Positions 1-4,275 of a stretch of 6,658 bases of DNA are shown here, piece after piece. The stretch's first letter is position 1, and each line of letters opens with the position of its first letter. The DNA is from an uncultured Clostridia bacterium. Lineage in GTDB: Bacteria; Bacillota; Clostridia; Christensenellales; UBA1242. The stretch is from the NCBI GenBank assembly GCA_947625955.1, contig CANQQH010000063.1, positions 1 to 6,658 on the forward strand. The letters are read 5' to 3'. A program made the translations under genes and the position numbers. Under the pieces are notes generated by a model. The model ran no database searches. It worked only from the letters and a program-made list of their open reading frames with translations, and had not been told where the DNA came from.

Positions 1-173
1 ATCTCACTGCTGGCAACTATGATAAAATTAAACAGCAAGTTGCCCAAGAAAGAAAAGATGAAAAGAAACTTCAAGCTTTTGCAAGAGTTTTATCGGCCCG
101 CATAAACTCAGGTGAAAATCCACAAGATGTGATAAATGATATGCAAAATTCTGGGCATGAAAATGTAATGTAA
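1..173 (+). CDS. C-terminal end of an unidentified protein (5' truncated by the window edge)
   Basis: An open frame enters from the left edge (first full codon at base 3) and ends at TAA 171-173, giving 56 residues. The tail is hydrophilic and probably helical. It has a charged, lysine/glutamate-rich segment (QERKDEKK) followed by a small-residue and hydrophobic segment (FARVLSARI), and it ends in HENVM. No catalytic motif or membrane segment is visible. The bidirectional hairpin 44 bases downstream supports a true gene end here. I do not recognise the family. Coding is inferred from the uninterrupted frame and the fitting terminator. Confidence 0.6.
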   Translation, partial: LTAGNYDKIKQQVAQERKDEKKLQAFARVLSARINSGENPQDVINDMQNSGHENVM

Positions 174-216
174 ATTATTTTATAGATTACCGCACACCAA
201 AACAATCATTCAAATA

Positions 217-250
217 AAATAAAACGAACTTATTGCGGTTCGTTTTATTT
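217..250. terminator. Bidirectional Rho-independent terminator between convergent gene and tRNA
   Basis: A perfect 13-bp stem (217-229 with 238-250) encloses an 8-base loop. The stem foot is AT-rich, so each strand ends the hairpin with a T-rich tract. The - strand tail (GTTCGTTTTATTTTATTTG) is the better one. It should end tRNA-Ser(GCT) on the - strand and the left-edge gene on the + strand. Confidence 0.85.
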
Positions 251-255
251 ACGCA

Positions 256-347
256 TGGCGGAGGGAGCGGGATTTGAACCCGCGCTACGATATTCTCGTA
301 CTAACACCTTAGCAGGGTGCCCTCTTAGGCCTCTTGAGTATCCCTCC
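256..347 (-). tRNA. tRNA-Ser, anticodon GCT (reads AGC/AGU)
   Basis: Read on the - strand, the 5' arm GGAGGGA pairs with TCCCTCC before discriminator G and an encoded CCA (258-256). The anticodon arm is GCACC-CTGCTAA-GGTGT, which places anticodon GCT at 313-311. The T-arm has the GGTTCAAATCC-type loop. A long variable arm (around TACGAGAATATCGTA) is the class II hallmark of serine tRNAs. The total is 92 bases including CCA. Confidence 0.97.
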
Positions 348-373
348 ACACTATCTATTCAAAAAACAAATTG

Positions 374-382
374 ATTATATCA
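374..382 (-). promoter_or_regulatory. Extended -10 promoter of tRNA-Ser(GCT)
   Basis: The - strand reads TGATATAAT: a perfect TATAAT preceded by TGn. A start about 7 bases downstream would fall near 367, some 20 bases before the mature tRNA end. No good -35 hexamer lies at 17-18 bases, which suits an extended -10 promoter. Confidence 0.6.
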
Positions 383-620
383 TAGTATTTCACAAAATGA
401 AAGTGTTTTCATAAAATTTATATAAAAAAATTACTCCGGCAAATTTTGTTGGTTTTTGGCAATTTTTGAAGTATTTTGTCGAATTATATATGTTTCTAAG
501 ATTTCTTGTCGAGAACGCAAATCCAAAATCTTAATTGTAGTTTTGAATTATAATTTTATGGATTTTATACAAATAAGATTTTAAAATGACATTTTTATGA
601 TTCACACTCCACTTTTTGAG
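383..620. other. AT-rich gene-free stretch
   Basis: No gene with a credible start and ribosome site is visible. The only notable item is a - strand frame open from 547 to 431 (38 codons, no ATG) that could be a decayed coding remnant. A second - strand frame is also open over much of the same stretch. Otherwise it is AT-rich spacer between the tRNA-Ser(GCT) promoter and the terminator of the Myb-like gene. Confidence 0.5.
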
Positions 621-625
621 AAAGA

Positions 626-649
626 AAAATAACCTTTTTGGGTTATTTT
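626..649 (-). terminator. Terminator overlapping the stop codon of the Myb-like gene
   Basis: A 9-bp stem (626-634 with 641-649) has a 6-base loop. On the - strand it is followed by TTCTTTCTC. The stop codon of the Myb-like gene (645-643) lies inside the 5' arm, so a terminating ribosome would cover half of the hairpin. Confidence 0.65.
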
Positions 650-1086
650 CTTATATCGCTTATTGGAATCAATTTCAAAATTCGTCTTTCAATTGCCGAG
701 CGGGTTCTTCCATGCAAACTCATCATTTCTTCAATGCTGATGTTTGAATTATACTCTTCTATCAGCTTTGCGTCTTCCTCCTGAGTCCAAACGCTGCCAA
801 TATTGTTCTCGTTTTGAGTTTGTTTTGCGCGTTTTTGCGCTAATATCTTGTTCTTTTGCTCTTCAATTTCTTCGCTGTCTTTGATTGCCCTGAATGAGTT
901 TTTGTCGATTTTCTCATAGCGCAAAACGAAGATTCCCAGCGTGTTTAGCGCGGCTTTCAGCTCCTCGCTTGGAACAAAAAGTCGTTTGTTTGTGAGCGGA
1001 TCGAGCCCTTTTGCGAGCTTTTGCACAAACTCATATTTTCCCATGTCTATCTTGAAAGATTTCGCCTCATCCCTACTACGTTTCAT
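643..1086 (-). CDS. Small Myb/SANT-like HTH DNA-binding protein
   Basis: This is a 147-residue protein. Residues about 97-139 form a Myb/SANT-type helix-turn-helix: W100, an acidic run (QEED), the pattern L-x-x-x-Y, then an I-x-x-M-x-x-L-x-G-R-T-x-x-A-I-x-x-R-I-x-x-L ending. This matches the bacterial version of the fold, in which the final R-T-x-x-A-I-x-x-R helix reads DNA. The first 65 or so residues carry an A-K-G-L-D-P-L-T-N-K segment like the A-x-G-I-x-P-x-T-G-E box of some Firmicutes hypothetical proteins. A charged, glutamine-rich linker (about 66-96) joins the two parts. I chose the ATG at 1086. The in-frame ATG at 1167 lies upstream of a promoter with a perfect TATAAT, so it would not be transcribed. 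The gene is monocistronic. A regulatory role is inferred; the target is unknown. Confidence 0.8.
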   Translation of the reverse strand: MKRSRDEAKSFKIDMGKYEFVQKLAKGLDPLTNKRLFVPSEELKAALNTLGIFVLRYEKIDKNSFRAIKDSEEIEEQKNKILAQKRAKQTQNENNIGSVWTQEEDAKLIEEYNSNISIEEMMSLHGRTRSAIERRILKLIPISDIRK

Positions 1087-1111
1087 TTTTCCACTTTCCC
1101 TTTTTTCTTTT

Positions 1112-1141
1112 ATTATAGAGCAAACATTTTTCACAGGACAA
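1112..1141 (-). promoter_or_regulatory. Promoter of the Myb-like gene
   Basis: On the - strand, TTGTCC (1141-1136) and a perfect TATAAT (1117-1112) are 18 bases apart. The predicted start near 1105 leaves a leader of about 19 bases, with a G-rich ribosome site (GGGAAAGTGG, 1100-1091) before the ATG at 1086. This promoter decides the start codon. Confidence 0.65.
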
Positions 1142-1186
1142 TAGAAAAAATGCGCAAAATCTTGCAAGATACCGTGAAATTAGCAT

Positions 1187-1220
1187 AAAATTTGCGAAAA
1201 ATACAAGATTTTTTTGCAAA
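1187..1220 (-). terminator. Probable terminator of the NUDIX gene
   Basis: Read on the - strand, TTTGC (1220-1216) pairs with GCAAA (1195-1191). An A-C mismatch follows, then an inner A5/T5 stem with an 8-base loop. TTTTAT comes directly after. The stem is weak and AT-rich, but it lies only about 10 bases past the NUDIX stop. Confidence 0.45.
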
Positions 1221-1229
1221 AGTCACCAA

Positions 1230-1793
1230 TCAATAGAATTTTTCCTGCAATCTTTTGATAATTTTCTTGTAAATTGGCAGCATATATGGTTCTTTTGACT
1301 TTGAAATTAGTTCATCAAAAGTGAGCCATGCAACCTTTTTGTTCTCATCTTCTTTGGGTGCAATGAACTCATTTTCGTCAGCCTCAAACAAGTATGTCAC
1401 ATTAAGGTGGCAATGTGCTGGAACAAAAGCGCCCCTTTTCACATGCGCCCGCACTGGCAAACTTTCAATGGAAATGGGATTCTTGCATAGCAGCTTGTAG
1501 TTTTTCAGCGAGGATTCCTCGGTCAGTTCCTTTTTTGCAACAAACTGCATATCGTCGATACCATCGGCGTGCCCGCCCAGCCACGACCATGATTGGTAGA
1601 TGTTGTGGTAGGCGCAAAGCACCTTGGTGTGCTCCTTGTTCACAACGAAAGCCGAGCTGCAAAGATGACATCTGCGATTTTCGCGCGTTAGAATCTGTTC
1701 AAGACTCTCGCACTCGATGAAGAATTGCTTGTCTGCCCTCTCCTGCTCGTCGAAGGGCACATAGCTTTTTATCATTTGGATTGTTTTTGACAT
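1230..1793 (-). CDS. NUDIX hydrolase
   Basis: This 187-residue protein belongs to the NUDIX superfamily, which hydrolyses nucleoside diphosphates linked to another moiety. The core starts at about residue 42 with the strand SSAFVVN. The Nudix box runs from G74 to L96: G-H-A-D-G-I-D-x7-K-E-L-T-E-E-S-S-L. The metal-binding E89/E92/E93 are kept. D80 replaces the first Glu, K88 the usual Arg and S95 the usual Gly. The W-x-W-L-G-G-H-A-D-G lead-in resembles a common but poorly characterised NUDIX subgroup, so the substrate cannot be named. A C-H-L-C motif (42-45) sits at the start of the core. The ATG at 1793 is chosen because GGGTGAG lies just upstream (1803-1797). The upstream in-frame ATG at 1835 overlaps the promoter. 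The gene is monocistronic and divergent from tRNA-Ser(CGA). Confidence 0.9.
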   Translation of the reverse strand: MSKTIQMIKSYVPFDEQERADKQFFIECESLEQILTRENRRCHLCSSAFVVNKEHTKVLCAYHNIYQSWSWLGGHADGIDDMQFVAKKELTEESSLKNYKLLCKNPISIESLPVRAHVKRGAFVPAHCHLNVTYLFEADENEFIAPKEDENKKVAWLTFDELISKSKEPYMLPIYKKIIKRLQEKFY

Positions 1794-1809
1794 AATCTCA
1801 CCCAACTCA

Positions 1810-1837
1810 AATATAACATATATATTGAAAAACACAA
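1810..1837 (-). promoter_or_regulatory. Promoter of the NUDIX gene
   Basis: On the - strand, TTGTGT (1837-1832), a 16-base spacer and TATATT (1815-1810) with an upstream TGn make an extended -10 promoter. The start would fall near 1803, so the mRNA would begin almost at the GGGTGAG ribosome site with a leader of only about 10 bases. Confidence 0.55.
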
Positions 1838-1875
1838 ATCATTTAGTGCAAGATAAAATAAAAATCAAAAAGTAC

Positions 1876-1904
1876 TCGACAACATCAACAACTTGTGATA
1901 AAAT
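1876..1904 (+). promoter_or_regulatory. Promoter of tRNA-Ser(CGA)
   Basis: TCGACA (1876-1881) and TAAAAT (1899-1904) are separated by exactly 17 bases, with TGA just before the -10. Each hexamer matches consensus at five of six positions. The predicted start near 1911 lies about 5 bases before the mature tRNA. Confidence 0.75.
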
Positions 1905-1915
1905 ACCAAATGTTT

Positions 1916-2006
1916 GGAAGCGTATCGAAGTGGTCGCAACGAGCCGCACTCGAAATGCGGTTGTCGAGAAATCGGCACGGAGGTTCGAATCCTCTCGCTT
2001 CCGCCA
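1916..2006 (+). tRNA. tRNA-Ser, anticodon CGA (reads UCG)
   Basis: GGAAGCG (1916-1922) pairs with CGCTTCC (1996-2002), followed by discriminator G and encoded CCA (2004-2006). The anticodon arm CCGCA-CTCGAAA-TGCGG gives anticodon CGA. A long variable arm (TTGTCGAGAAATCGGCA region) marks it as class II. The T-arm GGAGGTTCGAATCCTCT is canonical. The length is 91 bases with CCA. Confidence 0.97.
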
Positions 2007-2007
2007 T

Positions 2008-2047
2008 ATAAAAGAAAAATTGAGCATCAGCTCGATTTTTCTTTTAT
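2008..2047 (+). terminator. Strong terminator of tRNA-Ser(CGA)
   Basis: An 18-bp stem (2008-2025 with 2030-2047, one T-G wobble) encloses the tetraloop ATCA. The descending arm contains TTTTTCTTTT. It begins 2 bases after the tRNA CCA end, so it probably ends the tRNA transcript. Its A/T-rich foot lets it work in the other orientation too. Confidence 0.9.
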
Positions 2048-2062
2048 GCGACAGATTGTAGT

Positions 2063-2115
2063 GGATTCGAACGGGCGGAAAAGCAGAACGCCATGGTATG
2101 GCGTTTGCCCGCCCC
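2063..2115 (+). other. GC-rich structured element downstream of tRNA-Ser(CGA), with inverted T-loop sequence
   Basis: The segment begins with GGATTCGAAC (2063-2072), the exact reverse complement of the tRNA T-arm core GTTCGAATCC (1983-1992). It continues with an outer stem GGGCGG/CCGCCC (2073-2078 with 2109-2114) around a perfect inner hairpin AACGCCAT-GGT-ATGGCGTT (2087-2105). It is much richer in G+C than its surroundings. It has no start or ribosome site of its own, although several frames stay open across it. It could be a dispersed repeat, a small structured RNA or a recombination remnant at the tRNA. I recognise the look of it but cannot assign a named family. The strand is arbitrary because the structure is palindromic. 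Confidence 0.45.
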
Positions 2116-2256
2116 GCCGTGATAGCAAACTGATAATAGGATTGCAAAAACATTGGGGTCCCTGAGAAAAACATCCATAACAGGGGTAGCGTTAAAAAGT
2201 TTTAATTGGTTTTGTTTTGGGAAATCTTCCCGCCAGTCCGCATATTGTATCTGTTG

Positions 2257-2898
2257 TTATTGAAATATTTCTCCAATCTTTTCATATATCATGTCAGCCA
2301 ACTTCTTATGTCCATTTTGTGTTAGGTGAACTCCGTCAATCCCCGTTTCCAAATTCAAAGCCGATAGGTAATAACAATTATTTCTTTCTGCTATTTTCTT
2401 GAAGTGTTCTTCAAGTTGTATGCTTTTTATTTCGGAGCTTTCGTCATACTTACCTTCAAAATTTGCGTTGGCCAATTTCCCATCAACCTTTACTGGTGTA
2501 ATAATTAAAATTTGTGGATTTGGAGAATTGTGAAGCGCCCTTGTTTTTATAGGTTTTATAATGTAATTTTCAAGCATTTCGCCAATTTCCGTTGCGGTTT
2601 TGTTGTATCTAACTTTGACTTCGTTTGTTCCAAGCATGACAATAATAAGGTCAAGCGGGTCGTGACTATCCAGACATGGCAACAAATAATCATAGCCACT
2701 TCTACCTTCTCTGCCAGGACGCGGATCATTTGATAAAATTGTGCGAGAATTTAGGCCTTCTTCAATAACACAATATTTATTTCCAAGTTTTTTCTGCAAA
2801 ACCTGCGTCCAGCGTTTATTTTCGTCAAATCTCTTATGGTCAGATCCGGAGATGTAGCCAAAAGTGTTGCTATCTCCATAACATAAAATTCTTTTCAT
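2257..2898 (-). CDS. SGNH/GDSL hydrolase, arylesterase/acyltransferase (MsAcT-like)
   Basis: This 213-residue protein is complete for the SGNH fold. Block I is C-Y-G-D-S-N with nucleophile S10. Block II is I-E-E-G-L-N-S-R-T with oxyanion Gly48. Block III is M-L-G-T-N-E with N92. Block V is D188-G-V-H191, the catalytic Asp and His. The sequence follows the Mycobacterium smegmatis arylesterase/perhydrolase (MsAcT) pattern closely: K-R-I-L-C-x-G-D-S near the start, R-W-T-x-V-L, V-I-E-E-G-L, the S-H-x-P-L-D-L-I-I-V-M-L-G-T-N stretch, and D-G-V-H near the end. Such enzymes cleave or transfer acyl groups on small esters; the natural substrate is unknown. It has no signal peptide, so it is cytoplasmic. 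AAGGAG lies 5 bases upstream of the ATG and overlaps the stop of a small upstream frame. I see no convincing terminator after it. Confidence 0.92.
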   Translation of the reverse strand: MKRILCYGDSNTFGYISGSDHKRFDENKRWTQVLQKKLGNKYCVIEEGLNSRTILSNDPRPGREGRSGYDYLLPCLDSHDPLDLIIVMLGTNEVKVRYNKTATEIGEMLENYIIKPIKTRALHNSPNPQILIITPVKVDGKLANANFEGKYDESSEIKSIQLEEHFKKIAERNNCYYLSALNLETGIDGVHLTQNGHKKLADMIYEKIGEIFQ

Positions 2899-2903
2899 TT
2901 TAA

Positions 2904-2909
2904 CTCCTT
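2904..2909 (-). promoter_or_regulatory. Ribosome binding site of the SGNH hydrolase, overlapping an upstream stop codon
   Basis: The - strand reads TAAGGAGTTAAAATG. The AAGGAG (2909-2904) shares two bases with a TAA (2910-2908) that ends an upstream open frame. This is the layout expected for translational coupling, and the same layout occurs at the signal peptidase/DegV junction. Confidence 0.7.
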
Positions 2910-3076
2910 ATTTCAAAACTTGCAAAACCCAATCTTTATATTCTTTTGCATGATTGCAGACATTGTTCAACAAATTCAAAAGTGTCAACGCGTTGTCATT
3001 ATTTATCCTTTTGATTTATTTCTCTTATGTTGTGCGTGTCGGGCAATTTATATTGCAAAATTGTCGTCTTTTCCAT
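2908..3076 (-). pseudogene. Probable small gene with an internal frame break, upstream of the SGNH hydrolase
   Basis: Two short - strand frames fit together as one small protein of about 56 residues. The first starts at ATG 3076, six bases after a perfect extended -10. It runs 25 codons (MEKTTILQYKLPDTH...) to TAA 3001-2999. The second is shifted +1 and open from 3015. From about 3000 it reads like a normal helical C-terminus (L-L-N-L-L-N-N-V-C-N-H-A-K-E-Y, then W-V-L-Q-V-L-K). It stops at TAA 2910-2908, which overlaps the ribosome site of the next gene. The frames overlap over 3015-2999, where a +1 shift or one base change would join them. Alternatives are a decayed gene, a sequencing or assembly indel, a programmed shift, or two chance frames. 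I do not recognise the product. Confidence 0.4.
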
Positions 3077-3082
3077 GTTCAT

Positions 3083-3091
3083 ATTATACCA
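3083..3091 (-). promoter_or_regulatory. Extended -10 promoter reading toward the SGNH hydrolase
   Basis: The - strand reads TGGTATAAT. The predicted start, about 7 bases after the -10, falls on the A of ATG 3076, so the small upstream frame would be leaderless. The same nonamer serves the divergent metallopeptidase gene at 3182-3190. No clear -35 is seen. Confidence 0.55.
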
Positions 3092-3181
3092 TAAGTTTTT
3101 GCAAAACCACACTAAAACACACTGTATTTCAAGATTTTTTCAAAACTTTGATCCGTGCGTTTTTATTTTGCTTTTATGTTG

Positions 3182-3190
3182 TGGTATAAT
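3182..3190 (+). promoter_or_regulatory. Extended -10 promoter of the metallopeptidase-like gene
   Basis: TGGTATAAT is followed by a predicted start near 3197 and a leader of about 14 bases that carries the GGAGGG ribosome site (3201-3206). This rules out the in-frame TTG at 3190 as the start and supports ATG 3211. No good -35 is visible. Confidence 0.6.
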
Positions 3191-3210
3191 TGAAAATAGC
3201 GGAGGGAAAA

Positions 3211-3900
3211 ATGAGAAAAGAAACGAAGTTTGCGATTTTTGATTTTGAAAAAGAGGATGCAGATTTGATTGATTATCTTGCCTCATATCTTGACAATAAC
3301 GCAAAAGTTGCGCTGGATTTTTTCGAGGTCAAAGTTCCAAAAGAAAAAATACACATCAAAATCATGCCAACAAAGAAAGAATACGACGAATACTACAAGG
3401 TTCTATATGCCCTTCCAAAAGACACCAAACTCAAAGGCTGGATGGTTGGAACCTACAACTTTGAGAAAAATCAAATTGTCTATCTCTCCTTGCACGATTT
3501 CAAAAGCACCACACAATCGCTCAAAGACGCTCCTTTTGATGAGGCGTTAATTGATTACCAAAAGACAATACTTCACGAATATGTGCACTACGCCAACGGC
3601 CTTTTTAGAAAAAAATACAACTGCTCATATCCTGAAAAATACCTCAGCGAAGGAATCGCAACATATTTGAGCGGTCAATATGACGCTTCCACTCTCAACT
3701 TCGATTTCGAGATTGAAGACGTGCTTGATAATAATAAAAATATCTACTACTCCTACTATATTCTCACCAAATATCTTGTTGAAAATTACAAAAAGGACTA
3801 TGTTTTGGAAGTTTTCAAAAGCAGCGACGCTTCCAAGAAACTGCTTGAAGATGAACTGTTCAAAAACGCAAAACGAAACTTTAATTGCAAAAATCTGTAA
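3211..3900 (+). CDS. HExxH zinc metallopeptidase-like protein (gluzincin / peptidase MA type)
   Basis: This is a 229-residue protein. The zinc site is H122-E-Y-V-H126, preceded by the hydrophobic/charged lead K-T-I-L. A second conserved segment, L-S-E147-G-I-A-T-Y-L-S, lies 20 residues further on. E147 is the likely third zinc ligand, as in gluzincins. The E-G-I/L-A-x-Y signature after HExxH is typical of the peptidase MA-like group. The N-terminal 110 residues are a mixed alpha/beta region with no motif I know. The C-terminal part is helical and rich in Tyr and Lys. It has no signal peptide or membrane segment, so it should be cytoplasmic, unlike many secreted relatives. GGAGGG 4 bases before ATG 3211 fixes the start. 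It has its own promoter and terminator. Substrate unknown; a non-peptidase role cannot be excluded. Confidence 0.82.
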   Translation: MRKETKFAIFDFEKEDADLIDYLASYLDNNAKVALDFFEVKVPKEKIHIKIMPTKKEYDEYYKVLYALPKDTKLKGWMVGTYNFEKNQIVYLSLHDFKSTTQSLKDAPFDEALIDYQKTILHEYVHYANGLFRKKYNCSYPEKYLSEGIATYLSGQYDASTLNFDFEIEDVLDNNKNIYYSYYILTKYLVENYKKDYVLEVFKSSDASKKLLEDELFKNAKRNFNCKNL

Positions 3901-3943
3901 AATATTATAGATAAAATACAAATAAACTTTTAATTTTGATTTT

Positions 3944-3969
3944 TAGCACTGTTATAGCAGTGCTATTTT
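3944..3969 (+). terminator. Terminator of the metallopeptidase-like gene
   Basis: A perfect 8-bp stem TAGCACTG/CAGTGCTA (3944-3951 with 3958-3965), a 6-base loop and TTTT (3966-3969) follow the gene end by about 43 bases. Confidence 0.85.
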
Positions 3970-4240
3970 CATTTGCATTTCACATTGGCCTTACGCTTGT
4001 TTATTTCAAAAATGCAACAGCAAACAGCTTCAAAACCGCAATTTTTGCAGATTTCGTCTCGAAATTAGCCATCACCCACCCCCTGCGTCTACAAAAAACG
4101 CAAAATCACCAGCAAAGAACCGATAAACCATATCAAAATACGGATTTGTGCCAAACTTTTATCTTTATCTCCAACCCCAGCCAAGCAAAGCGATTAACAA
4201 AATTGAACAAAACTCGACATTAAAGAAATATATAAATTTA
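3970..4240. other. Stretch of about 270 bases without a convincing gene
   Basis: No frame here has a start with a credible ribosome site. Two - strand fragments look faintly protein-like: a hydrophobic run (ILIWFIGSLLVILRFL) ending at a TAG near 4090, and a short frame from a GTG/ATG near 4073 ending by 4005. They are broken by stops and may be remnants of a lost membrane-protein gene, or chance. On the + strand there are only open frames without initiation signals. Confidence 0.4.
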
Positions 4241-4269
4241 TTGCAATATTTTTTAGCAAGTGATATAAT
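4241..4269 (+). promoter_or_regulatory. Promoter of the signal peptidase-DegV-lipoprotein operon, predicted leaderless
   Basis: TTGCAA (4241-4246), a 17-base spacer and TGA-TATAAT (4261-4269) form a strong extended -10 promoter. The usual start position, 7 bases after the -10, is base 4276, the A of the signal peptidase ATG. No Shine-Dalgarno-like sequence lies between promoter and ATG. Confidence 0.75.
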
Positions 4270-4275
4270 GCACTT

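Noticed and set aside
1087..1167. N-terminal extension of the Myb-like protein to an upstream ATG
   Set aside because: The extension spans the TTGTCC-18-TATAAT promoter, so it would not be in the transcript.
1794..1835. N-terminal extension of the NUDIX protein to an upstream ATG
   Set aside because: It overlaps the -10 element and lacks a ribosome site. ATG 1793 has GGGTGAG just upstream.
2063..2072. A second, degenerate tRNA gene on the - strand suggested by GTTCGAATCC
   Set aside because: The flanking bases do not form a T-stem, and no acceptor or anticodon arm is present.
2087..2105. Palindrome AACGCCAT-GGT-ATGGCGTT as an operator or a CRISPR repeat
   Set aside because: There is only one copy in the window, with no regular spacing and no cas genes. 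It fits better as the inner part of a larger stem.
1914..2165. An 83-codon + strand frame covering the same tRNA and element
   Set aside because: It begins at the tRNA itself and reads tRNA sequence as protein, so it is not a gene.
1839..2174. A 111-codon - strand frame across tRNA-Ser(CGA), its terminator and the GC-rich element
   Set aside because: It runs antisense through a clear tRNA gene and a strong terminator and has no ribosome site. The open frame comes from structured RNA sequence.
2960..2989. TTGACA at 2989-2984 on the - strand as the -35 of an SGNH hydrolase promoter
   Set aside because: The hexamer is perfect, but no acceptable -10 follows at 16-18 bases (CAATGT at 17). The extended -10 at 3091-3083 is the better candidate.
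3936..4223. A 95-codon + strand frame after the metallopeptidase gene
   Set aside because: It begins inside the terminator hairpin region, has no ribosome site, and its composition is not protein-like beyond the first third.
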